Assembly (NCBI GenBank): GCA_019614645.1
Contig: JABWDB010000006.1
Span: forward strand, 3,286,001 to 3,350,000
Direction: 5' to 3'
Length of the DNA stretch: 64,000 bases
Origin: Stratiolaelaps scimitus
Taxonomy: Eukaryota > Arthropoda > Arachnida > Mesostigmata > Laelapidae
Part shown: piece by piece, positions 12,042 to 24,800 of the stretch
Layout: the number at the start of each line of letters is the position of its first letter
How positions within the stretch are numbered: position 1 is the stretch's first letter
Position numbers and translations under genes: made by a program
The notes under the pieces: generated by a model
Seen by the model: only the letters and a program-made list of their open reading frames with translations
Databases searched by the model: none
What the model was told of the DNA's origin: nothing

Positions 12042-15000
12042 CAGAGCTTGAAATATCACATGGTTGCTGGGATGTTAGCTTAACACCACTCGTCAGCTCC
12101 CTGTAACATGAGCATACCATATAAATACGCCACACCGAATCCTAAACCCTTCAATCTGGTTACGAATTCTATACAAAATACATTATTCGTCAAACGTCGA
12201 CTCGGAAGTTATTGACAGCCGCTACAGCACTATATTGAAACGGATGTGTTTCCTTCGATGGAAGCAAATGTGCTTCATAAAATGGCATGGCGATGGCTAG
12301 ATAGGTAATTGAGGAGAAAGCACCAAGTTACTTCGATGAAAGATCGCGATTGCTTTATTCATTGAGACGGAGGTCATGCGCGTTCTTCTCTCTCGATTCG
12401 CTCCTTCGGGCTAATTTCTCTGTCTGTCTCTCTATCTCTTTAACCAACTAACTAATTAACTTTCGCTCATAACTAATTAATTCTATTATGCTATGGAAAG
12501 TCACGCAACTGGGCAAGTCAAAGCAATGGCGTTCAAAAATATCCAAACGCTGGGCTCGACCACGGGAAGCTATCTGCTTCAGGGCTTATACAACTCAAAT
12601 GCTTTATATGGGACACCATGCACAATTTTCGCGTAGAAACACGACCCTTTTCCGGTTTGAGGAACGTTTTAAACGTGAACAGAAAGCTTCCTCTGAATAC
12701 TTAACATGGTGTTTATATGGTGGATTGCTTAACATTCTTGAACGCCCACAGTGTTGCGTGACTTTCCGAACACCCTGTAGCTTAGCATTACAGCAAATGT
12801 TTCTATCATGGTTTTGCAATTGTGCAATTCAAGTGCGCCCGAGCTAAGTCACAACCATAACGAAATGCAACATGGTTCGTCACGTTCAACAGTACACTGA
12901 AATTGTGTCAATACCTACGGGTGCTGTATCATACAATCCAGTGAATCGAATCAATTATCATCAAGCAAGCAAAACACGTTTTGCAATTGTGTTGCTAACT
13001 TTTTCAATAAACACTGTGTCATCTGCTTCCCACACAGAGCGAGTCACCAGTCGATGGCTATGGAGGAGGTCGTATCGGAGGTCAAATGGGTCCGATGGCC
13101 CGTTCACCAAACTCACAGCCGGCTCCCGCTGAGTGGGTTCGTCGCGAGCGTCAGGGCAAGAAAGGTGAATTCCGCTACTTCTGAGACCGCTACTCGCGAA
13201 GTCCATAGAAATCGATGGTCTGCAAATGTGCATATGTTGATGAGCCAAACCGGCCCATGTGTCTCTCCTTCCTCTGACGCTGCTTGAGAAGTCGACGCAA
13301 ATAGATGTAGCAGCCACTTGCGGCAGTCAACCTAAAGATGAATTAGTCATGGCATTTAGAATGATAGCGTACGACCAGACCCACTGTATGACACCCATAC
13401 CCCGCGCGCCCGCGTAGCCCCTGGAGAGCCTTGCACCACCTTGCCGGCGACTTCTCGCCTCCGCCCCGTCACCTCCATGCCCAGCCCAGCCCAGCCCAGC
13501 CCAAGCCCAGCCCAAGCCATCCTGACCCAAACGACCCGACCCAAGCCCACCTCGTCCAACCCTCCACCGTGCAGAAGGGAGACAAGGCATTCCCCATCTT
13601 TCTACCCTCCATTGTGTATCATTCCGCACACGTTACGTCATATTGCCCTGCAAACCACCACCACTAAACCACCCTGTACAGTACGCGTCTGCTACGCCTG
13701 CTGAGATTCCCGATATCTGCTATCGCCGCTACGATTTCCTCAGTCGATTTCCCCACCCTTGCGTTTACCGTCCGAACGTCACAATAGTGATTCATGATCG
13801 TTCGCGAACGCCGTGGGACTTGGTTTACTTTTGCTAATCTGAACGGAGTGATTCGCATCGTAAAACGGCCAAGTCGAGATGCAACACTATTGGGTAGCGT
13901 TGCATGCTATTCTGCGTATTGCCTGCTGCCCCCCCCAGCAGAAAATCGCCTGCGATGCTTCTATGCATTTTCGACGTAGAGCTTGACACGATTGGATTGC
14001 TTGGGACAGGTTTACGCTCAGAGTGTCTCGACGGGACTTAGTGACACGTGACTTCCCATTCTTTGCCAACTGTGAATGAGACAAAATATGTGGGGATATT
14101 TTTAAGGGTGTATACTAGATTGAAAATATGACGGATATATATGTCTATATATATATTAAGGGAACGGTGTTTTGGATAGGCCAGGTTAGGAATTTCTGCC
14201 ACTAAAAGGCGCGTGTATATCTAGAAATAGTACTGGGTCGCATTTTCACAGCGGAGTTCAATTATTTAGCGTAACTCTACTATTCAATTCGTTACTTGAT
14301 TATATTTAGTCGAATCGTCCTCGTAAGTTCGTTTCATGCCTAACAAAGAATACCATTGTCCCACGTAAAAAGGTCGACATAAAGTAGGTAGACAGACACA
14401 TGCTGTCTTGGTCTTATACAAACGCGGTTTTCGATGATTCAGACAAGATCCTTCTCTGTTTCTGCAGCAATGAGCAAATGCTAGAATCTGTCGTATGGAC
14501 GGTCTGTGATCCTCTGAAAACAAAATTGTTTATTCGACCGTCCGTTTCCAAACCGCCCCCTCAGACATAATCGCGAATGGCGCCGCTCGGAGACAGGTCA
14601 ATATTTAAGAATATTCACCATTTACTAAGCGTTCAACAATTGATTAATATTCCACAAATAATTTTCGCCTGTTTCCTATATGCCCCCCCCCACAGTTTGT
14701 CTTGGTTTCGACGTCCAATCTAGTAGGCCCCATGTATATATACATTAAACAACTATAAAGCAATTAACAGCGATGCTGCGTAAGACACAGTGATGACGGG
14801 CAACATCAAAGCAGTCATCTATTGAGGTGTCGACGTGTGCCTATGAGCCGAACGGGTCTGTGTTCGTTATAACAACGATTTCGTGAAATTAAATAAGGGC
14901 CGCAAAAAAATCATATCAACCCGTATCGTCGTATCTAACACAGAGGAAGGACGCTGTATATACAACACAATAATAACTATAATCGAGATATATAGGAAAC

Positions 15001-17104
15001 AGCACGTCAAAACAAAAACCTTTTAACAGGCGCGATGCTGCTTAAATATTAGTTCTTTATGTTTACACAAAATATAGAACAACCCACACTTTTTGTGTTC
15101 GTAGATATGTGTGTGTGTATATATATGTACAGGGTGTTCGGAAATGTGCGCAAGTTCATGGGAGATTAATCAAACTTTGACGGTTTCAAAGGTTCAACCT
15201 TCCGTGCATCTGTTGTTCGTTCTTCTGTGGATACATATTTATATACTGTAGTGAATATTTTTGAGCAAAAGAGATGAAGAAGAACTTTACCCTTTAACCA
15301 TCCCAGAGAGTGTCGAAAAGTTTAGCGAAAATCGTGATTCTCAGGTGAGATTTTCCGCAAAGCTTCCTGTCATCGAACATTCTCGTTCGTGGATTTTCCC
15401 ACTGTATTTCTAAGATGTACGCTGCTATCTGAGTATGTCTGCAGCAAGAAGAATGAACGAAATATCCACGGAAGGGGACTGTTGAAAGCGTCAAGCTCAG
15501 TCACCCATTGGATCCCCTAACTTTCCAAACACCCTGTATATACATATATTACATATAAAGGAAGTGACCCGGCGAGAGGGACTCCACGTTGAAGAGGTCC
15601 ATACTACAGCGATAACGTTAGCACAGTGCCACATTGAAGCAAAGATTATATATGATAGGTGCAAGCGAAAACTCGGACACTTTACGGGGTGTGGCTGTAC
15701 CTCGCAGATGGTCCCGATGTTATCGATGTTAATCTATAATAACCAGTGGCAGATATAAAGTGTTTAAGTGAAAGTAACAACTCGGACGTCGGACACTATG
15801 TCATAGTATTTTTAACATATGTTCTTGTTAATCCTCGCACACGATTATCCTTGACGTAGTGTCGAGTTTCTATCAAGATATAGCAGGTACACGCATCAGC
15901 ATGAAACACTGATAATTATGGCAAAACTACGGCAGGTTCTTCCTTATCGATATCACTTCCAGTACTTCAATTGTGACTTTCTGTAATTCTGACTTAATTA
16001 TGAATATTATTATTACTACTATTATTATTCTTATTATGATTATCCAGATAGCAGCAAGTAAGTGTGGTGCTGAATCCGTGCAATATGATGATCTATATTA
16101 CTAATGAGACAGATCAAAATCAATGTATATACCCCAGTGCTCAAAAATAACATTTCCCTTATATTTCATGTGTTTGTTGTGTAACTGCTAGATCGATCGA
16201 TATGATCTAGCTATCGTCATATATATATATAGATATATATATAGCCTGCAATAGTAAGCCCCTCCCATAGAATAGACGAACATCGATATTCGCTTGCTAA
16301 GCTGTGTGTAAGCATGAACGAATAAATATGCCTGCGTAGCCAGAACTGAGCACCCTTCTGCGGTTCGTATACAGCTCACGTTTACCGCACATAAACGGAT
16401 CGAACGCAGAGCGAATCAAGCGAGCGTGTTCTTTGTGCACAGAGAGGCGGGGGTCTCGAACGATCAATAAGATCGACTGTTGCTCGCCTTCACAAGTTGT
16501 ACGTTTAGGTTTAACGGCCGCATCGGTGAGTTCGCTGCGCGTTGGCATCGCACATGTCTATTGTACTGGGATCGGTCATCTATTAGGGCGTCATGTTTTT
16601 TTTTTTTGTATATCTACGATGGTGTTTTTCGTTGTGGATGGATGCGAACCATTCGCCCGAAGCAGTGCATGCTCCAAGGAGATCCACACACGAGTAGAGT
16701 GACAAGGACACAGGCTGACATTTTGACATTATAAGTATATGAACGGGCAGACATGTGCTGCAAAGTGGTCAACATGGACAACAACTAAACCAACGACAAA
16801 AGCGAACCACTGAGACTTTCTTAGGAATCTAATCGACATCTACCACTCCATATATATATATATATATATATACAACTAGATGATGAATTTTACTCCTGAT
16901 CATTGTTGTTGATTAGTTGATTAACAAGTCAGTGATGAGCCACGGACATAAACCCTCTGATGTTGAGATATGTAGATCGAAGCCATTATCATCATCAGGC
17001 CACTAATATAAATGCAGATAGGAAAAGACAACTACACCGATGGGGGGATTACAAGTAACATGAATAATAATGACATAAAGTAATGATAAGAAGAACATTA
17101 ATTA

Positions 17105-17148
<44 letters not shown>

Positions 17149-20100
17149 ATGATGATGATTTATTGGTAAATAAACGCGTGCGCCCGACAAAACTAAATAT
17201 CCCCTGTGTGTTGGTTGTATGCGGTGCAGCCCTCAAGGGCTCATAGCTTAAATCTATTCCGTCATGCTCTGTGATGTGAGATCGAACGATACGTGTGCAT
17301 CTTTCACCTGCAGTATTATTGTCTGTTATATTGTGAGAGCGATTATGAGAATGTGTTACACGAATGTCATTTGGTGGACTTGAAAAAGCGCACCGTCTCT
17401 ATAGGGATTCTGATTGAGGTCATTAAATTATGTTACGATTATAGCTAGCAATTTGAGTTCTTTGGAGCACCTTGGAAGTTGTGTTGTCGTCAGAGGCACT
17501 ATCAGCTATTGACAATCGTCAGGAGACGAATGAATAAAGCCATAGCGGATTATATTATATTATACTATAATTTAATGCGATATTACCCTGTTGTGCAATC
17601 TCTACCGCCGCCGATCTGTGTCTCCCTGCGGTAACGTGTTGAGTGATCGTGGTAGTTGTTTTTCGCGTTACGCACTCGAAATATATTTTTATTATTATAT
17701 ATATTTAGCTGCCTGTAGGCTACTTAATACTACAATTTGTTGTTGGCGCATTCGGGTGCTGCGAATTACGTCGGGTGGCCGTTTTGGCGTAAGGGTATCT
17801 TTGCGCTCGCGTTGCATGTTCCAGTTGTATCCAATACCGGCTTCTGTAGTGGATGCAGGCTTAACCCGCTCTTGCTTATGCTATGTTCCCTATATTTTGC
17901 TTCGCAACGCTGCTTTCGCAATCGTCCAGAAGGGTTGAGACTAATCGTAACTTCGGTTGACTGTGAATCACCACCTCCATCATCTTCCGCTTCGGGTAGC
18001 CGAAAATCTTCAGGTAGGATGAACGATGACGAGAGCTCGCACAAGCTGCATGCGCATATGCTTGCCTGTAGATACAACGTGTTCGGAAAGTGACGACAAA
18101 GGCTATCAGCGACTAAGCAAAGTTTGAGCGTTTCGAATAGAGCCTTCGCTCGTTTCCTGTAAATTCGTATTTAGAAGCAGCATGTACCCGATGTGATAAC
18201 AGTAATAATACAAAGAGCAAGAACTCACAGAAGGTGATCTCCCGAGGACGCCAAACTTTGGTCTAAATTTTGAAACGGTGGAGGAGTTCTACAACAGTAG
18301 TATATGCCGTTCTCGGCGATTTTTTCTTGGACCTTTTCAATCTGTATGTTTTCCTATCAAGATACATACTACAATATAGATATGTATCTTTATAAAAAAT
18401 CGATGAGGTCCAACTTTAATGAGGCTCCCATATGATTGCATAACCCTTGGAATATCACTTAAATAATAATAATAATGACATGTGTCCATGTGCATAAAGC
18501 TCCTTAGGCGTAATCTTTATTAATAATTGTGTGTATAATAGATATATACGTATATACATTCGGGTATCTTACCTTGTTCCGTGTATATGCACTGGTTTCT
18601 CTATATATGTATATATACATAGATATATAATGTGTGTATGTGTGTCGTAGCTGCGAGCTAAGAAATTACGAAATGAAACACGTATTTCGATATCGCTTGT
18701 AGCATATCGGTCCATATCATATGCATGCGGCTTTTACGACCTCAGATGTACCTATTCTCCACTCATCCACATGATCCAAACCCCTCACGCCACCTCATCT
18801 CCATCCAGCGCTATTCCCATCTACGACCTTCGTTCGTTTCGGTCGTCGAGGAGCATTGATGCGAAAATACAAAAATGTCACACCAGCCGATTCCTCTCCC
18901 ACTGTCTACATCGTATCCCGAGAGGGTTGCTTTAACGAGCATGGGACGTCCTCAGCTTTCGTCGTGCGCACCGTTCACCTCTCAGCTCTGCGCGTCGCCC
19001 GCCGGGTACACTACGTAGTTGCCGCGCCGGACGTTCTGTCATCCTGTCGGGTGCGCTCGGGCGCGGACACACAGGGCCGGCTGCGTGAAACGCGAGAGAG
19101 AGAAAAAGGCAGATAGATAAATAAGGAAACGGTGAGACAGGCATCGCTGTTCGGGTACCACCTCGGCCCTTCGAGGTCCCCGCCGATTGCCGAGCTATCG
19201 TCGCCTTCAGCCGCGCCCACAGCTGCGCAGCCCTCGAAACTGTCGCCTCGTCGCCCGATGAGAGTTGCTCCTTTGTGAGACTATTACTATCCAGTACCGC
19301 TATCACTGCTGCTGCTACTACAACTACTTCTACAACTACTATTCATTGCTTGCACTCGATCCTGCTGTGCACCATGCAACGATCACAACGTCAAAGGCTG
19401 CGCAGGGATACGCCATACGGGGGCCGGATGGTCGGTGTGCCGGTGATTCGACGTCAAGAAGGAGACCACGATCGGAGCGGCCGTAGGAAGCAGTAGCTAT
19501 TATAGTTGTCGCTCCTTCGGTTCCGCTCTCGCTATTGCAATTTCGCTGCCCTGTCAGCGGAAAAGTATAAAAACTCACCTACATGCACTGGCTCGTTCCC
19601 GAGCCACTTCGACCTAAACCTGCACACTGGGGTATGTGTCAGTCTCCCTCGCCCCGCTCTCTCTCTCTCTCTCTCTGGCTCCTGCTTGCTAGTCCCGTAT
19701 CGCCCTCAGCCAACTCTGCTTGGAAAACGCGCGATACGCGGATGAGGCAAACTCAGCCTTCGCCTTCAAGTCAACGTCCTGCTTCTGTCGGTGCCGTTGG
19801 TAGAAAGCATGCATAAGCTGATATTGAGTTCTCGGATTCGCAGCCCAACGCAGAATGTGATGTTCCCTCTATCTCTCTCTTTCTCTCCTCTCTCTCTCTC
19901 TCATCTTACCTTTTCTCGTCACAGCCACAATGATATCCCTTCCTTGACAAGAGTTGCACTGCCCTTCGCTCAGGTCGATAGGATGTTCGTCCATAGTGAA
20001 AATGCCAGCCTACCGTAAGCGTCCGACTCGGTAGGCCGATCTCTTGACAAAGTGGGGCTGTTCGCCTCCTGTACACCTTCTCCCCGGTTCCTGGCGGAGT

Positions 20101-21840
20101 ATAGCGATTCCACGATCACCGTTCTGCGCTGAGTTCGGCGCCACGTTCGGCCTTCCGGAGGAGTGTCTCCATTTTTCTCGTCGTTTTCACTTACTGACCG
20201 TGACCACTGGAAGGAGTATACTATTATACACTGTCCAACGTTGCTCGACGGTCTAGTCGTCCCGCCCGATCGAGGCGATACCAAGCTTACGTTACCTAAG
20301 TATCGTACGTCCATCCAGAGACTCAATATGCGGTTGTCATCGCGCTGAACCAGTGAACTTTGAGGAAGCCGCGAACGACAACCGACTGTCGAATACGTCT
20401 GTCGCAGATCCGAGACCTAGCAAAACCTTTACATTGTGATGAGAAGGTCGTTTATCATTTCCAGAGAAAGTTTCACGCATGATACTCATCCTTGTCACCA
20501 GCCATGAGCCTGAGTTAGCAAATGCATAAGTTTACTTTTTTGAGGAATAACTTCAGGAACTTAATGGTTGAAGTGATTATCGCCACCCACGTTAGCAACC
20601 TCCCAACCTCCCACCGGCCGTAGAACCAGCGGCAATATTCGAACCAACGCTTTTATATACTGTCTGTCTCTAATTCGTCTTTGCATTGCCTCGTTTTCCC
20701 ATAATGTATTTTTCCATAAACGTTCGGTTCCAGAGGGTCTTAGCTATGCTTGATCTGTCCGATGCGGTTCCTTCCGTGCAGCTTCTTACCGCTTCACTGC
20801 TCTTTGTTATGCTGTATCGTTCGGCTGTCCCGGGCAGTCCCGTTTATCTTCGGGAAGCACCGGTGGACTATTCGTTACCATTTTTGCCTGCGACTGTAAT
20901 TGACAACTATCGCCTATTTCGTTGTTGGGAATACCTACATGTATAAACAGTTGAATGGCATATTCTAAAGAAAAGTAGGTGTCCTACTCTGAAATGAAAC
21001 TGTTCAACTGTTTCTCCCTCGAGTCCTTGAATAATGAACGCCTTCTTTACGATTTATGCTTATTGTGGCTTGGGTGCGCTGGGGCTTGTGATAATCCTCA
21101 CAACTAATTATTTCGCTAGCATAATTTGATAATAATAATAATAATAATAATAATAATAGCAATAATAATAATAATAATAATAATAGCAATAATAATAATA
21201 ATAGCAATAATAATAATAATAATAGCAATAATAATAATAATAATAGAGCTTCTGATATTGACAATGGTTAGCCTCTAACAAACCAGCCCCAAAAATCTTA
21301 CATTAACCGCTGAAAATCATCCACCGAGCAGGTTCAGGGCCATATATTTCCAAGATTAGAAAAAATCTCTGAAGGATACTTAACTTAAAAGGATTACATT
21401 GAGTCTGCTGAAACCATTTCGGGAAAATCCTCTCCATCAGCACATTTCATGTCTATGTGCAGCGAGCGTACGACTCAATGACGACTGTCGATCTCGAGGC
21501 CATAGTCGTTCATAGGCCACTACGTTGGGTTGCGTTACAGTGTTTTGACAGCTGTTTGCTGTTGGCCATTTGTTCACGAATTGTTAGTTGATCGCGAAAC
21601 CAGCGCGCCTTTGTTTCTTAATCAGGGCAACACCAATAACCGGTTCTCTTTTCTCGCTATTTATGCCCAACGGATAAAATGGATCAGCAGGTCACCGACA
21701 CGAACCTCCGACAATATCTCCACATTAGCAACTCGTGATGCAAAATATCCGGATTGTTCATAAACTGAGACAGGAATTCCATCGTATATAAGCTTGTTTA
21801 TGTATTTGTGCTATACAATGTCATAGTTCCATAGTACATG

Positions 21841-21882
<42 letters not shown>

Positions 21883-24800
21883 TCTGTACAAAGCCATGCT
21901 AACTACTAATCGGTATGTGTGTATATCGCATGAACATAAGCAAGCTATTATTCGCATGAATTCTTGCCAGGCTGAAAAAAAACCCGATTTTTACATTGCT
22001 ACTACCAATTGACCACAAGCAATTGACCGATCGCACCGTTTCACCGCACTATTGGACTGCTGCTATTACTGCCACTGCTTCCCCTACCGAACACGACTAG
22101 AAAACAGCCCCAGCTGAGTACTAACCTCTACGGCCTGTACCTAACCTCCCGGCAGGACCCAGCTTTCCCACAGGAGGAGGTCCATTGTACACGGAGCAGA
22201 TCACGGTGTGCGAGAATCACCGCGGATATGCGGCTTCTCTCGATGCACTTTACTTTCCAACGGCCGCGACAGACGGCAGCAATGCCGCCACCGCGGGCAC
22301 CTCGGTGGGTCGGGCAGGCGGAACCGCCGGACCATCTGTGACAGCCTTCCGTCGAGCAGAACTTCAGCAACTGGGCAAGCTATCGAGACACTCAGTTGCC
22401 ACGGGGGGTCACGACGCATCGTCGTCAGGTATTACCGGTTCGGGCGAAAGGTCACTCGACGGTGGACCCGGTGCACATGGATATCCGCCTCTTTGCGAGA
22501 GACATCGTCAAGAGCGAAGACATTCGCTCTCGCTCCATAACAACAATGATGTGATGTCAAGGTACAGCTCGCCGGTTGTTCGTCAAGCTTTTGACGACAC
22601 GAACAGGTTAGTCATACGAACAAACACCGAACAGAAGTCACCTAGGGTGTCGATTGACACTGGCTGAACTCCGCGAATGGATTTTGGCGGATGCGATGTC
22701 GAGCGGCTGGGGAAAAGTAACCCTGCGACACCATGGGGTTGAGAAAGTCGGTTATATGGTAGCACGTAGAGCTATGCTCATGGATCTGTGGTACGAACTT
22801 GACGGACTTGGCTTAGCAAAGGACTATTCTACCTTGACGATGGTGAAGTATAGTATTTTTGGCAAAGCAAGACGAACGGCAAACTTAAGAAACACTTAAG
22901 GCTGGTAGACTCCAGCCAGAGTCATCGAGTCGAGCTGAGGGTCAGCTCGAAAAATACAGTACAGAGTCATGGGGCAGTCACCGAGAACAACTTCCGACGC
23001 TAAATGACTATATCAATGTGTTCTTTAGATACGATGTGCCAAAACCCCATTCTTCCGAGGACGCCGATGGTTGTAGCACTCTACCAAGGTCACATCAGCC
23101 CACGCCGCGTCGCGTTGGAAGTTTGGCCACCGAAGATGGCGCTCGTGATATCCGCAGGTTCGGATCTGTTGATCATGTCGATCGAGGTCCCCGCCATCAT
23201 GCTGTCCAACAGCAGAACCCCTATCATATTCAGCAACATCACCACGGGAAATCGCATAATCATCACCGAAAACCACACGAGTAAGTTTGTTGAACAAAAG
23301 CTGCGCAAAGACGCGGACACACGTCGAACCGATGAAATCTCCCTCGTGAAATACACATAAACAATACAACTCCTCAGCACGATCGAACACACACTTATAG
23401 ATTTTTCGACAATCCGTGCCAATTGTAAGCTGAAGTTAGGCAATTATTATTAGCAGTTAAAAGTGGCCAAAATATATATGGTAAGATGAAAGAAACTATG
23501 GGGCAATTATTTGCGATGTGCCGCATTGGTTCGGTCCAAATCTCTATCTAAAACTCGTGTCCATGTTGTCAGCTTTTCAACTATAGATCAGCCACTTAGC
23601 AGCTATGAAGAATCTGCGAATTCAAACCTGTTCACATAGGCAATTTAGAAAATGGCTAACTACAAACTAGATTCTACATTCGATACAAATTGCAATATCT
23701 GTAGAAGCTTAAATCGGAGTAAATCCTCTGCCTTTGTTAGACGCTGCTCATGGTTGGTAGCCAGATTTCCTTCAATCCCGCGTTGCTCCCGTCAGATGGA
23801 CAGCTACAAGTGAGTCGGCAGATATTGCGCACTAATCGTGACCACTAACAACCGTTCATTTTGCCTCATACCTAACCTGTGCCGTTGCCGCTGTTTCCTG
23901 CTTACGCTATACGTGTTTGCATCGAACTATTCGTTCTATTTGTCTCTTTCGGTCCGGGTGGCCGTATCCGCGTCCACATCTGTGCCACGACACGCCTCGT
24001 AACATCAGCCCATCGCTGGTTATCCCAACACCGCCCCCGCTGCCGAAATGGACAACGCACCGACTCGAAAAGCAGAAGAGTATCGGCAGCTGGTCACAAA
24101 CATCAAACGCATCGAGTCACGCGTCGCACGGTTCCGCTCTCGCTCACCAAATGTCGCTAATGTCTCAGGGCAGTCATGGTAGCCATGGAAGCCTGAGTTC
24201 GCTGCGGGCGCGCCGAAGGAGCTCTGACTTGGACTCCGTCTGCACGCTTACGGACGCCAATAATTCCACTAGCCAGGATGGGGCGACATTGAGCCAGCCG
24301 GCAACCGGCTGCAATAACAACAGCAACAGTACCAACAATACCAACGGCAGTGCCAGCGGTAGTAGCCTTATGCTGGTACATGGCGCCAGTGGGTAAGCGA
24401 TGATCGATTAGAGCTGCTCGACTAATTCACGTCGGCGGATACAAATCACTACTAGTTATGAATAGCTGGCACAGCTTTGAAGAGTGATGTTGTTTCGTTT
24501 TGCCGCTTCTAGAATTTTGTATATATATATATATATATATATACGTATATAATATCAAACATTACCAGGCCAACAATTAGGTGGATATCATTTCTGACAC
24601 GACGCTGCCGCTCAACAAGCCACACGTGGGTGAAGTTTAGATCATCACCAATCGCCTTGATGCAACTATCCGAACTGTGAGCGATACAATGTGTCCAATG
24701 GATTTTCACTCCTTATTCTATGCCCCTGGAAATGTCACGTTCATGCTTGCAGAGGTGCAAATACGAACTGTCAATAAGAGCTTGCAACTACTAACAATCC

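Larger units (their letters stand above)
13165..22155 (+). other. Large EPS8 intron, 8991 bp
   Basis: The largest EPS8 intron. It contains a mariner-type MITE (15130-15536), an isolated terminal-repeat-like sequence at about 18073-18103, (TA)n tracts (17108-17144, 21843-21880), a (TAA)n array (21130-21245), GC- and CT-rich blocks at about 13380-13600 and 18930-20350, and a candidate cassette exon at 17930-18013. No other gene was recognised. Confidence 0.7.

Noticed and set aside
18073..18103. A third full mariner-type MITE
   Set aside because: Only one terminus-like sequence is present; no inverted partner was found within 500 bp.
21004..21264. Poly-leucine - strand open frame
   Set aside because: It is a translation of the AAT/AGC microsatellite.
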